Shown: positions 43,355 to 52,208 of the stretch, one piece after another
Layout of the letters: every line of letters begins with the position of its first letter
Numbering within the stretch: position 1 is the stretch's first letter
Origin: Bacillota bacterium
GTDB taxonomy: Bacteria; Bacillota; Clostridia; Lachnospirales; Lachnospiraceae
Assembly: GCA_023435645.1 (NCBI GenBank)
Contig: JAEYRK010000066.1
Coordinates: 28,416-92,415 of the forward strand
Reading direction: 5' to 3'
Length of the DNA: 64,000 nt
Position numbers and translations under genes: made by a program
Notes under the pieces: generated by a model
The model's database searches: none
Told to the model about the DNA's origin: nothing
What the model saw: the letters and a program-made list of their open reading frames with translations, nothing else

Positions 43355-44164
43355 TTAATCGATTCTACGTCCCAATACAGGGGTATCCTTTATTCTTTCC
43401 AATAAGCTCATATCATGGGTAAGCAGCAGGAAGGAACGGTCCTTTGCCCTTGCTTTCTGATACTCGATGCTCTTCCAGGCTTCAACGATATTGTAGAAGC
43501 GGCCGGGAGGTGTAATATTATAGTGAAGCTCGGGAACCGGATCCAGATTGCCAAGTACAAAGATGGAGTCTCCTGCACAGATATAGGAACCCTCATCCGT
43601 ATCCACCTCAACCGACATATGTCCGGGAGAGTGTCCGAAGGATTCAAACACCCGGATGCCCGGAAGGATCTCTGTCTCACCCTCCACCGTCTCAAAACTC
43701 TGGCCGGTCATCGGTGATACCACCCCTAAGGCAGGTGCTTCATAGGATTTGTAATATAAGGGGATTGGATCCGTAGCGAACTCATATTCTCTCTTATGTA
43801 CAATTAATCTGGCGTTTGTAAATTTCTCCAGATAAAACATATGATCCCAATGTAGGTGAGTAAAAATAACGATATCTATATCAGAGGTCTTATAGCCGAT
43901 TGCTGCCAGAAGGCTTTCGATATCCTGATTCTCTTCCTGCCAGGAGCCCGGATGATGGTATGTATTGGCACGTTCGGTCCAGGACATTCCCGTATCAACC
44001 AGAACTAGCTTATCTCCTCCTTCTATTAGAAAAGTGAAAACAGGTAAAGGTACCTTCTCTGTAGGTACATTTTTTAAGAATGGTGCACAGGAGTGGTGAT
44101 AATGATATTGAAGGGGATAGGTAGGAACATATCCTGTGTTGAGTGGTCTGACTGTTAATCCCAT
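43355..44164 (-). CDS. Metallo-beta-lactamase-fold hydrolase, lactonase-like
   Basis: A 269-residue dizinc hydrolase. The metal motif is 'FTHLHWDHM' (HxHxDH), with further ligands in 'FGHSPGHMSVEV' and 'CAGDSIF'. 'LVDTGMSW' precedes it. The arrangement fits AHL-lactonase-like (AttM/AiiA) enzymes. Within a sugar-acid operon the substrate is more likely a sugar lactone than a signal molecule. The start follows GAAAGGAAG. Function is inferred. Confidence 0.8.
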   Translation of the reverse strand: MGLTVRPLNTGYVPTYPLQYHYHHSCAPFLKNVPTEKVPLPVFTFLIEGGDKLVLVDTGMSWTERANTYHHPGSWQEENQDIESLLAAIGYKTSDIDIVIFTHLHWDHMFYLEKFTNARLIVHKREYEFATDPIPLYYKSYEAPALGVVSPMTGQSFETVEGETEILPGIRVFESFGHSPGHMSVEVDTDEGSYICAGDSIFVLGNLDPVPELHYNITPPGRFYNIVEAWKSIEYQKARAKDRSFLLLTHDMSLLERIKDTPVLGRRID

Positions 44165-44282
44165 AATAATACTTCCTTTCTATGATTCATAATATTAGGT
44201 AACTATAAAACTAAATTCTTAATTGTAGACACAGCAGATGCACATTCCATATGCATATGCATTGCTCCTTGTAGCATGTTTA

Positions 44283-45236
44283 TTATGCCGCCTTCTCCTG
44301 CTTTCGCTTGGAGTTGATGTCAAATAATACCATCGCTATAATGACAATACCCACAACCATAGGCTGGGCAAAGGAGGATACCCCCTTTAAATTCATGACA
44401 TTTACGATGATCGTTAATATTAAGGCCCCGATTACGGTTCCACCGACGCCGCCCTGGCCTCCCAGCATGGAGGTACCACCGATGACCACCGCTGCTACCG
44501 TCTGTAAGCCATAAGCATCACCCATCGCTGCATCAGCTGCATTTAATCTTGCGGTAATGATCATACCGGCTATCCCGGCACAGACACTGCAGATTACGAA
44601 GCTGGAAAGCATAATTCTCTTCACAGGCATTCCGGAATATCTAGCTGCCTCTGCATTGGAGCCATAAGCGTAAACCTGTCTTCCGAAGGTTGTCCTCTGT
44701 AGCAGGATATAGAGTATCACTACGATTACCGCTGCAATGATGACCAAATTTGGGATCCTTCCGACATATCCGACCCCTACCTGAGTGAAATTCTTTGGGA
44801 GGTCATAGATAACAGAACCATTCATTACAATGATGGCCAGACCGCTCATAACCCAGTTCGTGGCATAGGTGGCGATAAAGCTTGGGAGAATGCCCGCCAA
44901 TGCTCCGTTGATCAGTCCAACCAGCACACCGATACCGATACCGATCAGAAAGGCTGCCATAATTGGGACACCAGCCTTTAAAAATCTTGCACAGATACAG
45001 CCGATAAACCCGGCAGTAGCCCCAACGGATAAATCCATGCTGCCGGTCAAGAGTACCGCAGTTAATCCGGAGCTTAAAATCAATAAAACACTTGCCTGAC
45101 GGAGTATGGTTATCATATTGTTCATCGTTCTGAAGTTCGGGGCAATGAGTGAGGATATGAGGATTAATCCGATCAGACCGATTAAGCTGTAAAAGGATTT
45201 GGATTTCTTTAATTCTTCAAAAAGCTTGCTCATCAT
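44283..45236 (-). CDS. Ribose-type ABC sugar permease (second copy)
   Basis: A 317-residue permease of the RbsC/AraH family with about nine helices. The family pattern 'LSVGATAGFIGCICARFL' and 'AVVIGGTSMLGGQGGVGGTVIGA' (the second is the EAA-like coupling region) is present. A second ATG three bases further in is better spaced from GGGGGAG and could be the true start. It pairs with the 45246-46190 permease as a heterodimer. Confidence 0.9.
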   Translation of the reverse strand: MMSKLFEELKKSKSFYSLIGLIGLILISSLIAPNFRTMNNMITILRQASVLLILSSGLTAVLLTGSMDLSVGATAGFIGCICARFLKAGVPIMAAFLIGIGIGVLVGLINGALAGILPSFIATYATNWVMSGLAIIVMNGSVIYDLPKNFTQVGVGYVGRIPNLVIIAAVIVVILYILLQRTTFGRQVYAYGSNAEAARYSGMPVKRIMLSSFVICSVCAGIAGMIITARLNAADAAMGDAYGLQTVAAVVIGGTSMLGGQGGVGGTVIGALILTIIVNVMNLKGVSSFAQPMVVGIVIIAMVLFDINSKRKQEKAA

Positions 45237-45245
45237 GCTCCCCCC

Positions 45246-46190
45246 CTACTCTTTTGAACGGATACGGATGACCGCATCTATTATAATTGCACTCAGTACA
45301 ATGGAACCAATAATTGCATTCTGGTATATGGATTTCACACCAATGATATTTAAGCCGTTCTTCACAATCGTAATCAACAGAACGCCAAAGATGGTTCCCG
45401 TAACACCACCCTTACCCTCACGGAGTGAGGTTCCGCCAAGCAGAGTTGCTGCTACCGCCTGAAACTCCCAACCGGTAGCTACGATCGGCTGTCCGGATTC
45501 GACCCTACACAGAGTGACTACTCCTGCAATTCCTGCTATAAAGCCGGCAAAGGCATAGGTCTTAACCAGGCACCTGGCAGGATTGATGCCAGCCAGAGTA
45601 AGTGCTTCACGGTTTCCGCCAAGACCGATGATATTCGTTCCGAACTTTGTCCGGCGTAGGATGATCCATACCAAGAGGAACATGATGATTGCAATCCATA
45701 CCATCAGCGGAATGAACAGAATGGTAGTCTCGGCTATGACTCTGTAGGTAAAGCTTGAAAAATAGATGGAGGCACCGGAGGTCAGTAAAAGCGATATGCT
45801 GTTCACGATATTTTGCATGCCGAAGGTAGCGATAAATGGTAAGATATTACCCTTCGCTACGATCAAACCATTCACGGCGCCGATGCAAACTGTCATCAGC
45901 ACGGAGATTGCCATACTGAGTATTAGGGGTACTCCCCTCTTGGCCAGGAAAACCGTCATAACCGTTACAAAGCTAACCTGGGCACCCAGTGACAGATCCG
46001 TCCCCTGTGTCAGTACGATACAGGTCTGAGCAAAGGCTACGATCATCAGTGGCGCCGACTGAATTAGAATGTTCCTAAAATTAGCAAAGGACAGGTAGTT
46101 CGGTGAACTCAGACTGAAAATGATAATGATGATAATCAGCATCCAGGAAACCGGCGGTAGCGCTTTGAATTTCTGACTAATTGCTTTCAT
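45246..46190 (-). CDS. Ribose-type ABC sugar permease (first copy)
   Basis: A 314-residue RbsC-family permease with about nine helices. Motifs are 'GTDLSLGAQVSFVTV' and 'AVAATLLGGTSLREGKGGVTGT'. The ATG follows AGGAGGTG and overlaps the end of the ATPase gene by 14 bases. Two different permease genes instead of one suggest a heterodimeric importer as in some pentose and apiose-type systems. Confidence 0.9.
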   Translation of the reverse strand: MKAISQKFKALPPVSWMLIIIIIIFSLSSPNYLSFANFRNILIQSAPLMIVAFAQTCIVLTQGTDLSLGAQVSFVTVMTVFLAKRGVPLILSMAISVLMTVCIGAVNGLIVAKGNILPFIATFGMQNIVNSISLLLTSGASIYFSSFTYRVIAETTILFIPLMVWIAIIMFLLVWIILRRTKFGTNIIGLGGNREALTLAGINPARCLVKTYAFAGFIAGIAGVVTLCRVESGQPIVATGWEFQAVAATLLGGTSLREGKGGVTGTIFGVLLITIVKNGLNIIGVKSIYQNAIIGSIVLSAIIIDAVIRIRSKE

Positions 46191-47697
46191 TTACCGCACC
46201 TCCTACCCCTAACATTCTGGCTCCGATCTGCTCAGAGGTATATTGTCCTCGTCTGCATTCATCCACCATTCTGCCTTCGTTCATGATATAAATTCGGTCG
46301 CTCATACCGATGACCTCCGGCAGCTCCGAGGATATCATGATAATTGCCTTGCCACTGGCGGCCAGCTGATCCATCAGCTTATAGATCTCCATTTTGGCTG
46401 CGACATCTATTCCCCTGGTTGGTTCATCAAAGATCAGAATTCTGGGATCGAAGCTCAGCCATTTTGCTAAAACCACCTTCTGCTGGTTACCACCCGACAG
46501 ATACTTACACAATTTATTCGGACTGGTCGTAGCGATATGGAGCCTTTTAATATATTCCTTTGATACTTCTGTAATTTTTTTATTCTGAATCAATAGCTTA
46601 GGAAAGATTTTCTTCAGACTTACTGCAATGATATTAAGAGATATGGATTCTCCCAAAGCAAGGCCCTGCTTCTTTCTGTCCTCACTCACAAGTCCAATTC
46701 CGTTCTTTACGGCATATACAGGGGATTTCGGTATGATTTCCTTTCCTTCAATCAGCACCCTGCCAGCTTTGATTGGATTAATTCCATAAATAAGCTGTGC
46801 CAGCTCTGTCCGTCCGGAACCGACTAAGCCGGCGATTCCTACGATTTCACCTCTATTTACACAAATGTCTACACCCTTTACCTTCCCGGCATAATCCTGT
46901 AGACTTTCTGTTCGAAGCACTTCACCGGAATGTGAATTGTCCGAGCGGATATATACCTGGGAAACATCACGGCCTACCATCATATTGACCAGCTCCTCAT
47001 TCGTGCAGTCATTGATGCCAACCGTTTTAATTTTGTGACCATCCCGAAGGATTGTAATCCTATCCCCGATCAGTGGGAACTCGCTCATACGATGGGATAC
47101 ATACACAATGCCAATCCCTTCTTTTTTCAACCTATGAATTTGTTTGAACAGAGAATCAGCTTCTCTTTCGGATAATGCTGAGGTTGGCTCATCAAAAATA
47201 ATGATTCTCGGCTGATAGGATAGTGCTTTTGCAATCTCCACCATCTGCTGTTCCGCAACATTTAGCTTCTTTAAAGGGCTTTTTACATTGATATATTCGC
47301 AATTCAGGGACTTTAGCAGAGCTGCTGCCTCTGCCTCCATCTTCTTATGATTAATTAAGCCTGTTTTCGTTCTGAACTCTCTATTCAGAAATATATTCTG
47401 GGCTACATTCAGATAAGGAACCAGTGTGAATTCCTGATAAACCGCGACAATTCCCTTGGCAATGGCATCCTTTGTCCCATTTAGCTCCAGACGCTCACCC
47501 TCAAAGAAAACCTCTCCGCCATCCTGCCGGTAAGCACCCAGGATAACCTTAGCCAGCGTACTCTTACCTGCACCGTTCTCACCAACAAGGATATGTACCT
47601 CGCCTGCCTGAAGGTCAAAATCCACATCATCCAGCGCCTTCATACCCGGGAATATCTTTGTAATATGCTGTGCGGTTAAAATAGTTTTACCCATTGT
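46177..47697 (-). CDS. Sugar ABC transporter ATPase, RbsA-type tandem protein
   Basis: A 506-residue protein with two ATPase cassettes. The first has Walker A 'GENGAGKSTLAK', signature 'LNVAEQQMVEIAKAL' and Walker B 'IIIFDEPTSALS'. The second has a degenerate P-loop 'GLVGSGRTELAQ', signature 'LSGGNQQKVVLAKWL' and 'ILIFDEPTRGIDV'. The start at 47697 follows AGAGGTG; the frame stays open to 47760 but that part lacks a ribosome site. It powers import by the two permeases. Confidence 0.93.
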   Translation of the reverse strand, partial: TMGKTILTAQHITKIFPGMKALDDVDFDLQAGEVHILVGENGAGKSTLAKVILGAYRQDGGEVFFEGERLELNGTKDAIAKGIVAVYQEFTLVPYLNVAQNIFLNREFRTKTGLINHKKMEAEAAALLKSLNCEYINVKSPLKKLNVAEQQMVEIAKALSYQPRIIIFDEPTSALSEREADSLFKQIHRLKKEGIGIVYVSHRMSEFPLIGDRITILRDGHKIKTVGINDCTNEELVNMMVGRDVSQVYIRSDNSHSGEVLRTESLQDYAGKVKGVDICVNRGEIVGIAGLVGSGRTELAQLIYGINPIKAGRVLIEGKEIIPKSPVYAVKNGIGLVSEDRKKQGLALGESISLNIIAVSLKKIFPKLLIQNKKITEVSKEYIKRLHIATTSPNKLCKYLSGGNQQKVVLAKWLSFDPRILIFDEPTRGIDVAAKMEIYKLMDQLAASGKAIIMISSELPEVIGMSDRIYIMNEGRMVDECRRGQYTSEQIGARMLGVGGAVNESN

Positions 47698-47732
47698 TTC
47701 ACCTCTTCCGGAAAAACCAAGATTTCTTAATT

Positions 47733-47812
47733 GAGCTGTTGCAAAACCTCCTGTAGGCAAGGGACCAGCCTGATCCTCTTCTTACAGAATAACCCCTGTT
47801 TTGCAACAGCTC
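47733..47812. repeat. 80-bp element with perfect 15-bp inverted ends between binding-protein and ATPase genes
   Basis: GAGCTGTTGCAAAAC (47733-47747) and its exact complement (47798-47812) enclose 50 bases. It may be an mRNA stem-loop that raises binding-protein expression relative to the rest, or a miniature inverted-repeat element: GCTGTTGCA resembles ends of some IS families. No clear target duplication is seen. Confidence 0.7.
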
Positions 47813-47834
47813 CCTGCTGTTACCTAATAGCCAA

Positions 47835-48995
47835 CTATTGAACTACTTTCCACCAAGCTATCTTATCCTTATACTCAGCTACGGTATCTGCGGTAATCAG
47901 AGGCTTGTCCGCTGCGGAAGGGAACGGCACGAAGGTGCTTGGAGGTGTGCTGCCATCATTTAAGTATTGAACTGCATAGGCACAGGCAATAAAGCCGGAA
48001 CCATAGGGGTCAGTATTATAGGTCACAAAGAGATCTCCTGACTCAACTGCTGCGGTTGCATCGGCGCTTCCATCAAAGCCGCCAACAAGCACGTTGCTCA
48101 TGCCCGCTGCCTTTAGCGCCTGTACCGCTCCTAAAGCACTCTCATCATTCATTCCGATGATTGCATTCACATCGGTATATTTTTGTATCAGATTCTCAGT
48201 AACCTGCATTCCCTCGGTTCTCTTAAAGTTAGCAGTCTGGGATGCAACAATCTTGATGTCGGGATACTTTGCAAAGGTATCGTTGATACCGTTCAATCTC
48301 TCGATTGCATTGGCCGCACCCGGAGGACCCTCAAGGATGATGACATTTCCCTTGCCGCCAAGCTTCTGTGCAATCTGCTCAGCGATTACTTCGCCTGTTT
48401 CTCTGTAATTAACACCTGTTCTTAAGAAGGTATCTTCTGCAGCCGGAGTACCGATGGTAAGAACAATGATTCCTGCATCTTCAGCTTTTCTTACACCGGG
48501 CATAATTCCGTTGGAATCGGCACAATGTACGATAATTGCCTTAACACCCTGCTGGATCATATCTTCCATAATCTTAACTTGTTCTTCCACGCTATCCGCA
48601 GTAGCAGGCGCCTGTGTGATGGCTTCAAAGCCCATTACCTCACCGGCATACTCTACACCCTTTGCCTGGGCAACCATGTACGGGTTTGTAGTGTTTTTTG
48701 CAATATAGCCAATTTTATATGAGCTTGTAGCTTTTACCTCTGTACCAACAACGGCCCCAATTCCCGTTATCGGTAAACCTGTAGTGGTTGCCGGTGCTGC
48801 TGTGTTATCCTTAGCAGAATCCGTTCCCTTCGTCTCAGACTTCTTGTCTCCTGCATCAGCCTCTGTCTTCTGGCCATTCTGCTTCGTTCCATCATTCTTC
48901 TCGTTTTGCTTTGGTGTACTGCAGCCTATCAACGCAATACTGCATATCATTGTTATTGCTACAACAGTCAATAACCTTGATATTGATTTTTTCAT
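47835..48995 (-). CDS. Sugar-binding lipoprotein of the ABC importer (RbsB-type)
   Basis: A 386-residue lipoprotein; the start at 48995 follows GGAGGTAGC. The lipobox is ALIGC with the modified Cys25. A Lys/Asp/Thr-rich linker (about 27-70) leads to a periplasmic-binding-protein type I fold (about 85-386) with 'SYKIGYIAKNTTNPYMVAQA', 'VKAIIVHCADSNGIMPGV' and 'NAIIGMNDESALGAVQALK'. It is the first gene of the 11-gene operon and carries the specificity for the imported compound, probably a sugar, sugar acid or lactone. Confidence 0.92.
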   Translation of the reverse strand: MKKSISRLLTVVAITMICSIALIGCSTPKQNEKNDGTKQNGQKTEADAGDKKSETKGTDSAKDNTAAPATTTGLPITGIGAVVGTEVKATSSYKIGYIAKNTTNPYMVAQAKGVEYAGEVMGFEAITQAPATADSVEEQVKIMEDMIQQGVKAIIVHCADSNGIMPGVRKAEDAGIIVLTIGTPAAEDTFLRTGVNYRETGEVIAEQIAQKLGGKGNVIILEGPPGAANAIERLNGINDTFAKYPDIKIVASQTANFKRTEGMQVTENLIQKYTDVNAIIGMNDESALGAVQALKAAGMSNVLVGGFDGSADATAAVESGDLFVTYNTDPYGSGFIACAYAVQYLNDGSTPPSTFVPFPSAADKPLITADTVAEYKDKIAWWKVVQ

Positions 48996-49053
48996 TTTGC
49001 TACCTCCTTTTTCTTTGGTCCTTCTCCATTTGTCATCCGTTTGGATATTGGAT

Positions 49054-49066
49054 ACAATATATTTGT
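49054..49066 (-). promoter_or_regulatory. Candidate GntR operator of the sugar operon
   Basis: ACAAATATATTGT on the minus strand is a palindrome with ACAA/TTGT arms. It begins 10 bases after the -10, where a bound repressor would block transcription. Assignment to the operon's GntR protein is inferred. Confidence 0.4.
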
Positions 49067-49075
49067 TACATGTAG

Positions 49076-49104
49076 ATATTACCACTTATTATCATTTTTG
49101 TCAA
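49076..49104 (-). promoter_or_regulatory. Main promoter of the sugar operon
   Basis: Minus-strand TTGACA (49104-49099), a 17-base spacer, then TAATAT (49081-49076), about 80 bases before the binding-protein ATG. Confidence 0.8.
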
Positions 49105-49267
49105 CATCTTGAATAAAATATTATTTCATCTGCTATTTTTATTGGGAATTATGCACAATTGCCCCTTATGACCTCACTTTATATCAGCTTCTTTGAAACT
49201 GCTTAACGCTGCTTGCTCATGACATTAGCTTGAGCCTAGGCTTGTACCTAGGATCATAAAGTTATGC

Positions 49268-49296
49268 TTGCGGATTGCTATAAAAGGGGTTATAAT
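49268..49296 (+). promoter_or_regulatory. Promoter of the T-box/serS transcript
   Basis: TTGCGG (49268-49273), 17 bases, perfect TATAAT (49291-49296). Confidence 0.6.
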
Positions 49297-49318
49297 TGGT
49301 AATCATAAATAGTATATA

Positions 49319-49545
49319 GCGTTGATAAAAGCTACGATTTTGGAATTCTACAGAGAGCCGGTGGTTGGTGTGAACCGGTGAAGGAAGAAATCCTTCCACT
49401 TTTGGAGCTATTGGCGAGAAGCCAAAGGGTAGTAACCTTTATCTTACTATCGAGTGGCAGGTGATGATATCCCTGCAATTTGGGTGGCAACGCGGATACC
49501 TTCCGTCCCATAGTTAGTTTCTGGGATGGGGGGATTTTTTTTACC
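49319..49545 (+). promoter_or_regulatory. T-box riboswitch of serS
   Basis: Stem I starts near AGAGAGCCGG (about 49352) with a distal GGTGTGAA segment. A GAAGGA/TCCTTC hairpin and a TTGGC/GCCAA hairpin follow. The T-box sequence TGGGTGGCAACGCGG lies at 49481-49495. Uncharged tRNA-Ser binding should prevent the following terminator. AGC at 49406-49408 is a possible serine specifier codon, but I could not fold stem I well enough to be sure. Confidence 0.93.
49503..49542 (+). terminator. T-box-controlled terminator upstream of serS
   Basis: CCGTCCCA (49503-49510) pairs with TGGGATGG (49522-49529), followed by a run of eight T. The T-box bulge sequence upstream competes for the left arm. Confidence 0.85.
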
Positions 49546-49608
49546 TATCCTTCTTTCACCGAAATAAGGATACCAATATCACAATAGAACGATTTAAGGA
49601 GGAGTACT

Positions 49609-50886
49609 ATGCTTGATTTAAAATTCGTAAGAGAGAACCCGGAGCTGGTGAGGCAGAATATCCGGAACAAATTCCAGGATCATAAGCTTGATCTGGTGGA
49701 TGAGGTAATCGCACTGGATGTCCTTAACCGCAATACGAAGCAGGAAGCCGATAGCCTTCGCTTTGAGAGGAACAAAATCTCTAAGCAGATCGGCGGACTG
49801 ATGGCTCAGGGAAAGAGAGAGGAAGCCGAAGCGATGAAGAAGCTGGTGACTGAGGAGTCAGAGCGGCTGGCAGAGCTGGAGGCCAAAGAAGCAGAGCTGG
49901 AAGAGAAAATCAAAAGGATCATGATGACTATTCCGAATATCATTGATCCCAGTGTTCCGATTGGTAAGGATGATAGTGAAAATGTTGAGGTACAGCGGTA
50001 CGGCGAGGCTGTAGTTCCCGATTTTGAGATCCCCTATCATACTGAAATCATGGAGAGGTTCCAGGGTATCGACCTAGACAGCGCCAGAAAGGTGGCTGGA
50101 AACGGCTTTTATTATCTGATGGGTGATATCGCAAGACTTCATTCCGCAGTAATCTCTTATGCCAGAGATTTTATGATTAACCGTGGCTTTACCTACTGTA
50201 TCCCTCCGTTTATGATCCGCAGCGATGTCGTTACCGGCGTTATGAGCTTTGCAGAGATGGAAGCCATGATGTATAAGATAGAAGGCGAGGACTTATTCTT
50301 AATCGGAACCAGCGAGCACTCCATGATCGGTAAATTCATTGATACGATTCTACCCGAGACCTCCCTGCCCCAGACCCTGACCAGCTATTCTCCCTGCTTC
50401 CGTAAGGAGAAGGGGGCACATGGATTGGAGGAACGGGGTGTTTACCGTATTCACCAGTTCGAAAAGCAGGAAATGATCGTTGTATGTAAGCCGGAGGACA
50501 GCATGAAATGGTTTGATGTTCTGTGGCAAAACACTGTGGATCTGTTCCGCTCATTGGATATTCCCGTCCGGACCCTGGAGTGCTGCTCCGGTGATCTGGC
50601 TGACCTGAAGGTAAAATCCGTTGATGTTGAGGCTTGGTCTCCGAGACAGAAGAAGTATTTTGAGGTGGGCAGCTGCTCCAATCTAGGAGATGCCCAGGCA
50701 AGGCGCTTGAAGATCCGCGTAACCGGTGAGGATGGCAAGTATTTTGCTCATACCCTGAATAATACCGTAGTCGCACCTCCAAGAATGCTGATTGCTTTCC
50801 TTGAAAATAACATGAATGCGGATGGCACCATCAATATTCCTGCCGCCCTTCAGCCCTATATGGGAGGAATGACTCTCATTCAGTAG
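49609..50886 (+). CDS. serS: Serine--tRNA ligase
   Basis: A 425-residue class II synthetase; the start follows AAGGAGGAG. The N-terminal long helical hairpin (about 30-105) reaches the tRNA variable arm. The catalytic domain has motif 2 'PCFRKEKGAHGLEERGVYRI' and motif 3 near 'NNTVVAPPRMLIAFLEN'. It charges tRNA-Ser and tRNA-Sec. Transcribed alone from its T-box leader and ended by the hairpin at 50902-50956. Confidence 0.96.
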   Translation: MLDLKFVRENPELVRQNIRNKFQDHKLDLVDEVIALDVLNRNTKQEADSLRFERNKISKQIGGLMAQGKREEAEAMKKLVTEESERLAELEAKEAELEEKIKRIMMTIPNIIDPSVPIGKDDSENVEVQRYGEAVVPDFEIPYHTEIMERFQGIDLDSARKVAGNGFYYLMGDIARLHSAVISYARDFMINRGFTYCIPPFMIRSDVVTGVMSFAEMEAMMYKIEGEDLFLIGTSEHSMIGKFIDTILPETSLPQTLTSYSPCFRKEKGAHGLEERGVYRIHQFEKQEMIVVCKPEDSMKWFDVLWQNTVDLFRSLDIPVRTLECCSGDLADLKVKSVDVEAWSPRQKKYFEVGSCSNLGDAQARRLKIRVTGEDGKYFAHTLNNTVVAPPRMLIAFLENNMNADGTINIPAALQPYMGGMTLIQ

Positions 50887-50901
50887 CATACTGTGTACAA
50901 A

Positions 50902-50956
50902 AGTCCCGGAATTGCTTATCATTATGCGTCGGATAATCTTTCCGGGACTCCTTTTA
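50902..50956 (+). terminator. Terminator after serS
   Basis: AGTCCCGGA (50902-50910) pairs with TCCGGGACT (50941-50949) around a partly paired loop, followed by CCTTTT. Confidence 0.7.
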
Positions 50957-51118
50957 TCTAATAACCGATCCATCTCTCCCCATAGTACGGGTATTTCCCG
51001 CTGCCTCCCGTGCTGATTCATATGGCATACCATTGCCAATGTTCCATTACCATCTATTGGTATGATACATCTATTAATAAGATACATCCTATAATCGAAG
51101 GAAAAGGAGAACTACTCT

Positions 51119-52006
51119 ATGCAAACCATACCTCACGAGGAAATACATCTGAAGAGATATCTAGCCGATCAGGACTTGGCTGATATCTATGAACTCCAGG
51201 ATCTCTGTTATTCTTATGATAAGGTGAATCTAAAGCTTGAACTGGATTACCGGAAGGAGCTTGATAAAACGAAGGAAGGACTGGAGCAAATAGATGAATT
51301 CCTGTATTATGCAGACGGGAGGCTCATATCCTACTTAAGCATCTCCTGCTTTGGCGGCAATATCGGTGAAGTCACCGGAATGACCCACCCGGATTGGAGA
51401 CGCAGGGGAATATTCACCAGACTTCTTCGACTTGCCAAAGCGGAGGTAGCCAACAGAAAGCATCGTAAAGTATTATTACTGGCGGATCGCCAATCCGCGA
51501 CCGGAGCTGATTTTATCAGAACAACCGGAGCAGTTTATGATTTCTCCGAATTCCATATGACACTTTCGGAGTTTCACTTAGCTAAGGGTAATGGACCTGT
51601 TACCCTTCGAATCGCTGAGCCTAAGGATAGAGCCGAGATTATGCGGCAGGATCTGATCTATTTTAAGGATGAGAAGGAAGAGGGGGAGGAGCCAGACAGC
51701 TATGTAAGTAGCAATGATCCAACCTATATGGTTGAGCTTGACGGGAGGACGATCGGCAAGATCCGGATTGAATGCTCTGATCACTCAGCCTATCTCCTGG
51801 GCTTTGGAATATTACCGGAGTACCGCGGAAAGGGCTACGGCAGAGCTGCCCTCTGTGAAGCACTGCGCTTTCTTATGGAGCGGGGAATCAAAAAAGCCTC
51901 GCTGGATGTTGTCGCTACAAATGCTAAAGCACTCAGCCTATACCAATCCGTTGGATTTCGTGAGCTTTCCACTATGGACTATTATTGTTTAGAAGTCTCG
52001 GACTAA
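51119..52006 (+). CDS. Tandem GNAT acetyltransferase
   Basis: A 295-residue protein with two GNAT folds. The first (about 15-150) has the acetyl-CoA motif 'HPDWRRRGIFTRLLRLA'; the second (about 160-292) has 'LPEYRGKGYGRAALCEAL' and ends 'NAKALSLYQSVGF', the better-kept catalytic half. The substrate is unknown. The start follows AAAAGGAG. It appears monocistronic. Confidence 0.85.
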   Translation: MQTIPHEEIHLKRYLADQDLADIYELQDLCYSYDKVNLKLELDYRKELDKTKEGLEQIDEFLYYADGRLISYLSISCFGGNIGEVTGMTHPDWRRRGIFTRLLRLAKAEVANRKHRKVLLLADRQSATGADFIRTTGAVYDFSEFHMTLSEFHLAKGNGPVTLRIAEPKDRAEIMRQDLIYFKDEKEEGEEPDSYVSSNDPTYMVELDGRTIGKIRIECSDHSAYLLGFGILPEYRGKGYGRAALCEALRFLMERGIKKASLDVVATNAKALSLYQSVGFRELSTMDYYCLEVSD

Positions 52007-52130
52007 CTTGTTTTCTGCATTCCTTCCTATATAATGCCGCAGGTCCTTGTATCCATGATTAACCAAACGATATTCCCTTCGGTTAAAATAGCTCCTACAA
52101 TGGATCTGACTTTGCTTGACAGAAAGGATA

Positions 52131-52195
52131 GAAAGCGCCATAACATCTGTTGTCCCAGGCTATTCCCCTGAAGATGTTATTGGCGCTTTCTTTTT
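52131..52195. terminator. Bidirectional terminator between GNAT and SulP genes
   Basis: An 18-bp stem with one bulged A (52131-52148 with 52172-52190) and a T-run on the plus side; the minus side is followed by TATCCTTT. Serves the two convergent genes. Confidence 0.8.
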
Positions 52196-52208
52196 ACGCT
52201 CCTTCTTG

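Noticed and set aside
47733..47812. Intact insertion sequence
   Set aside because: Only 80 bp, with no transposase frame and no target duplication; kept as a repeat.
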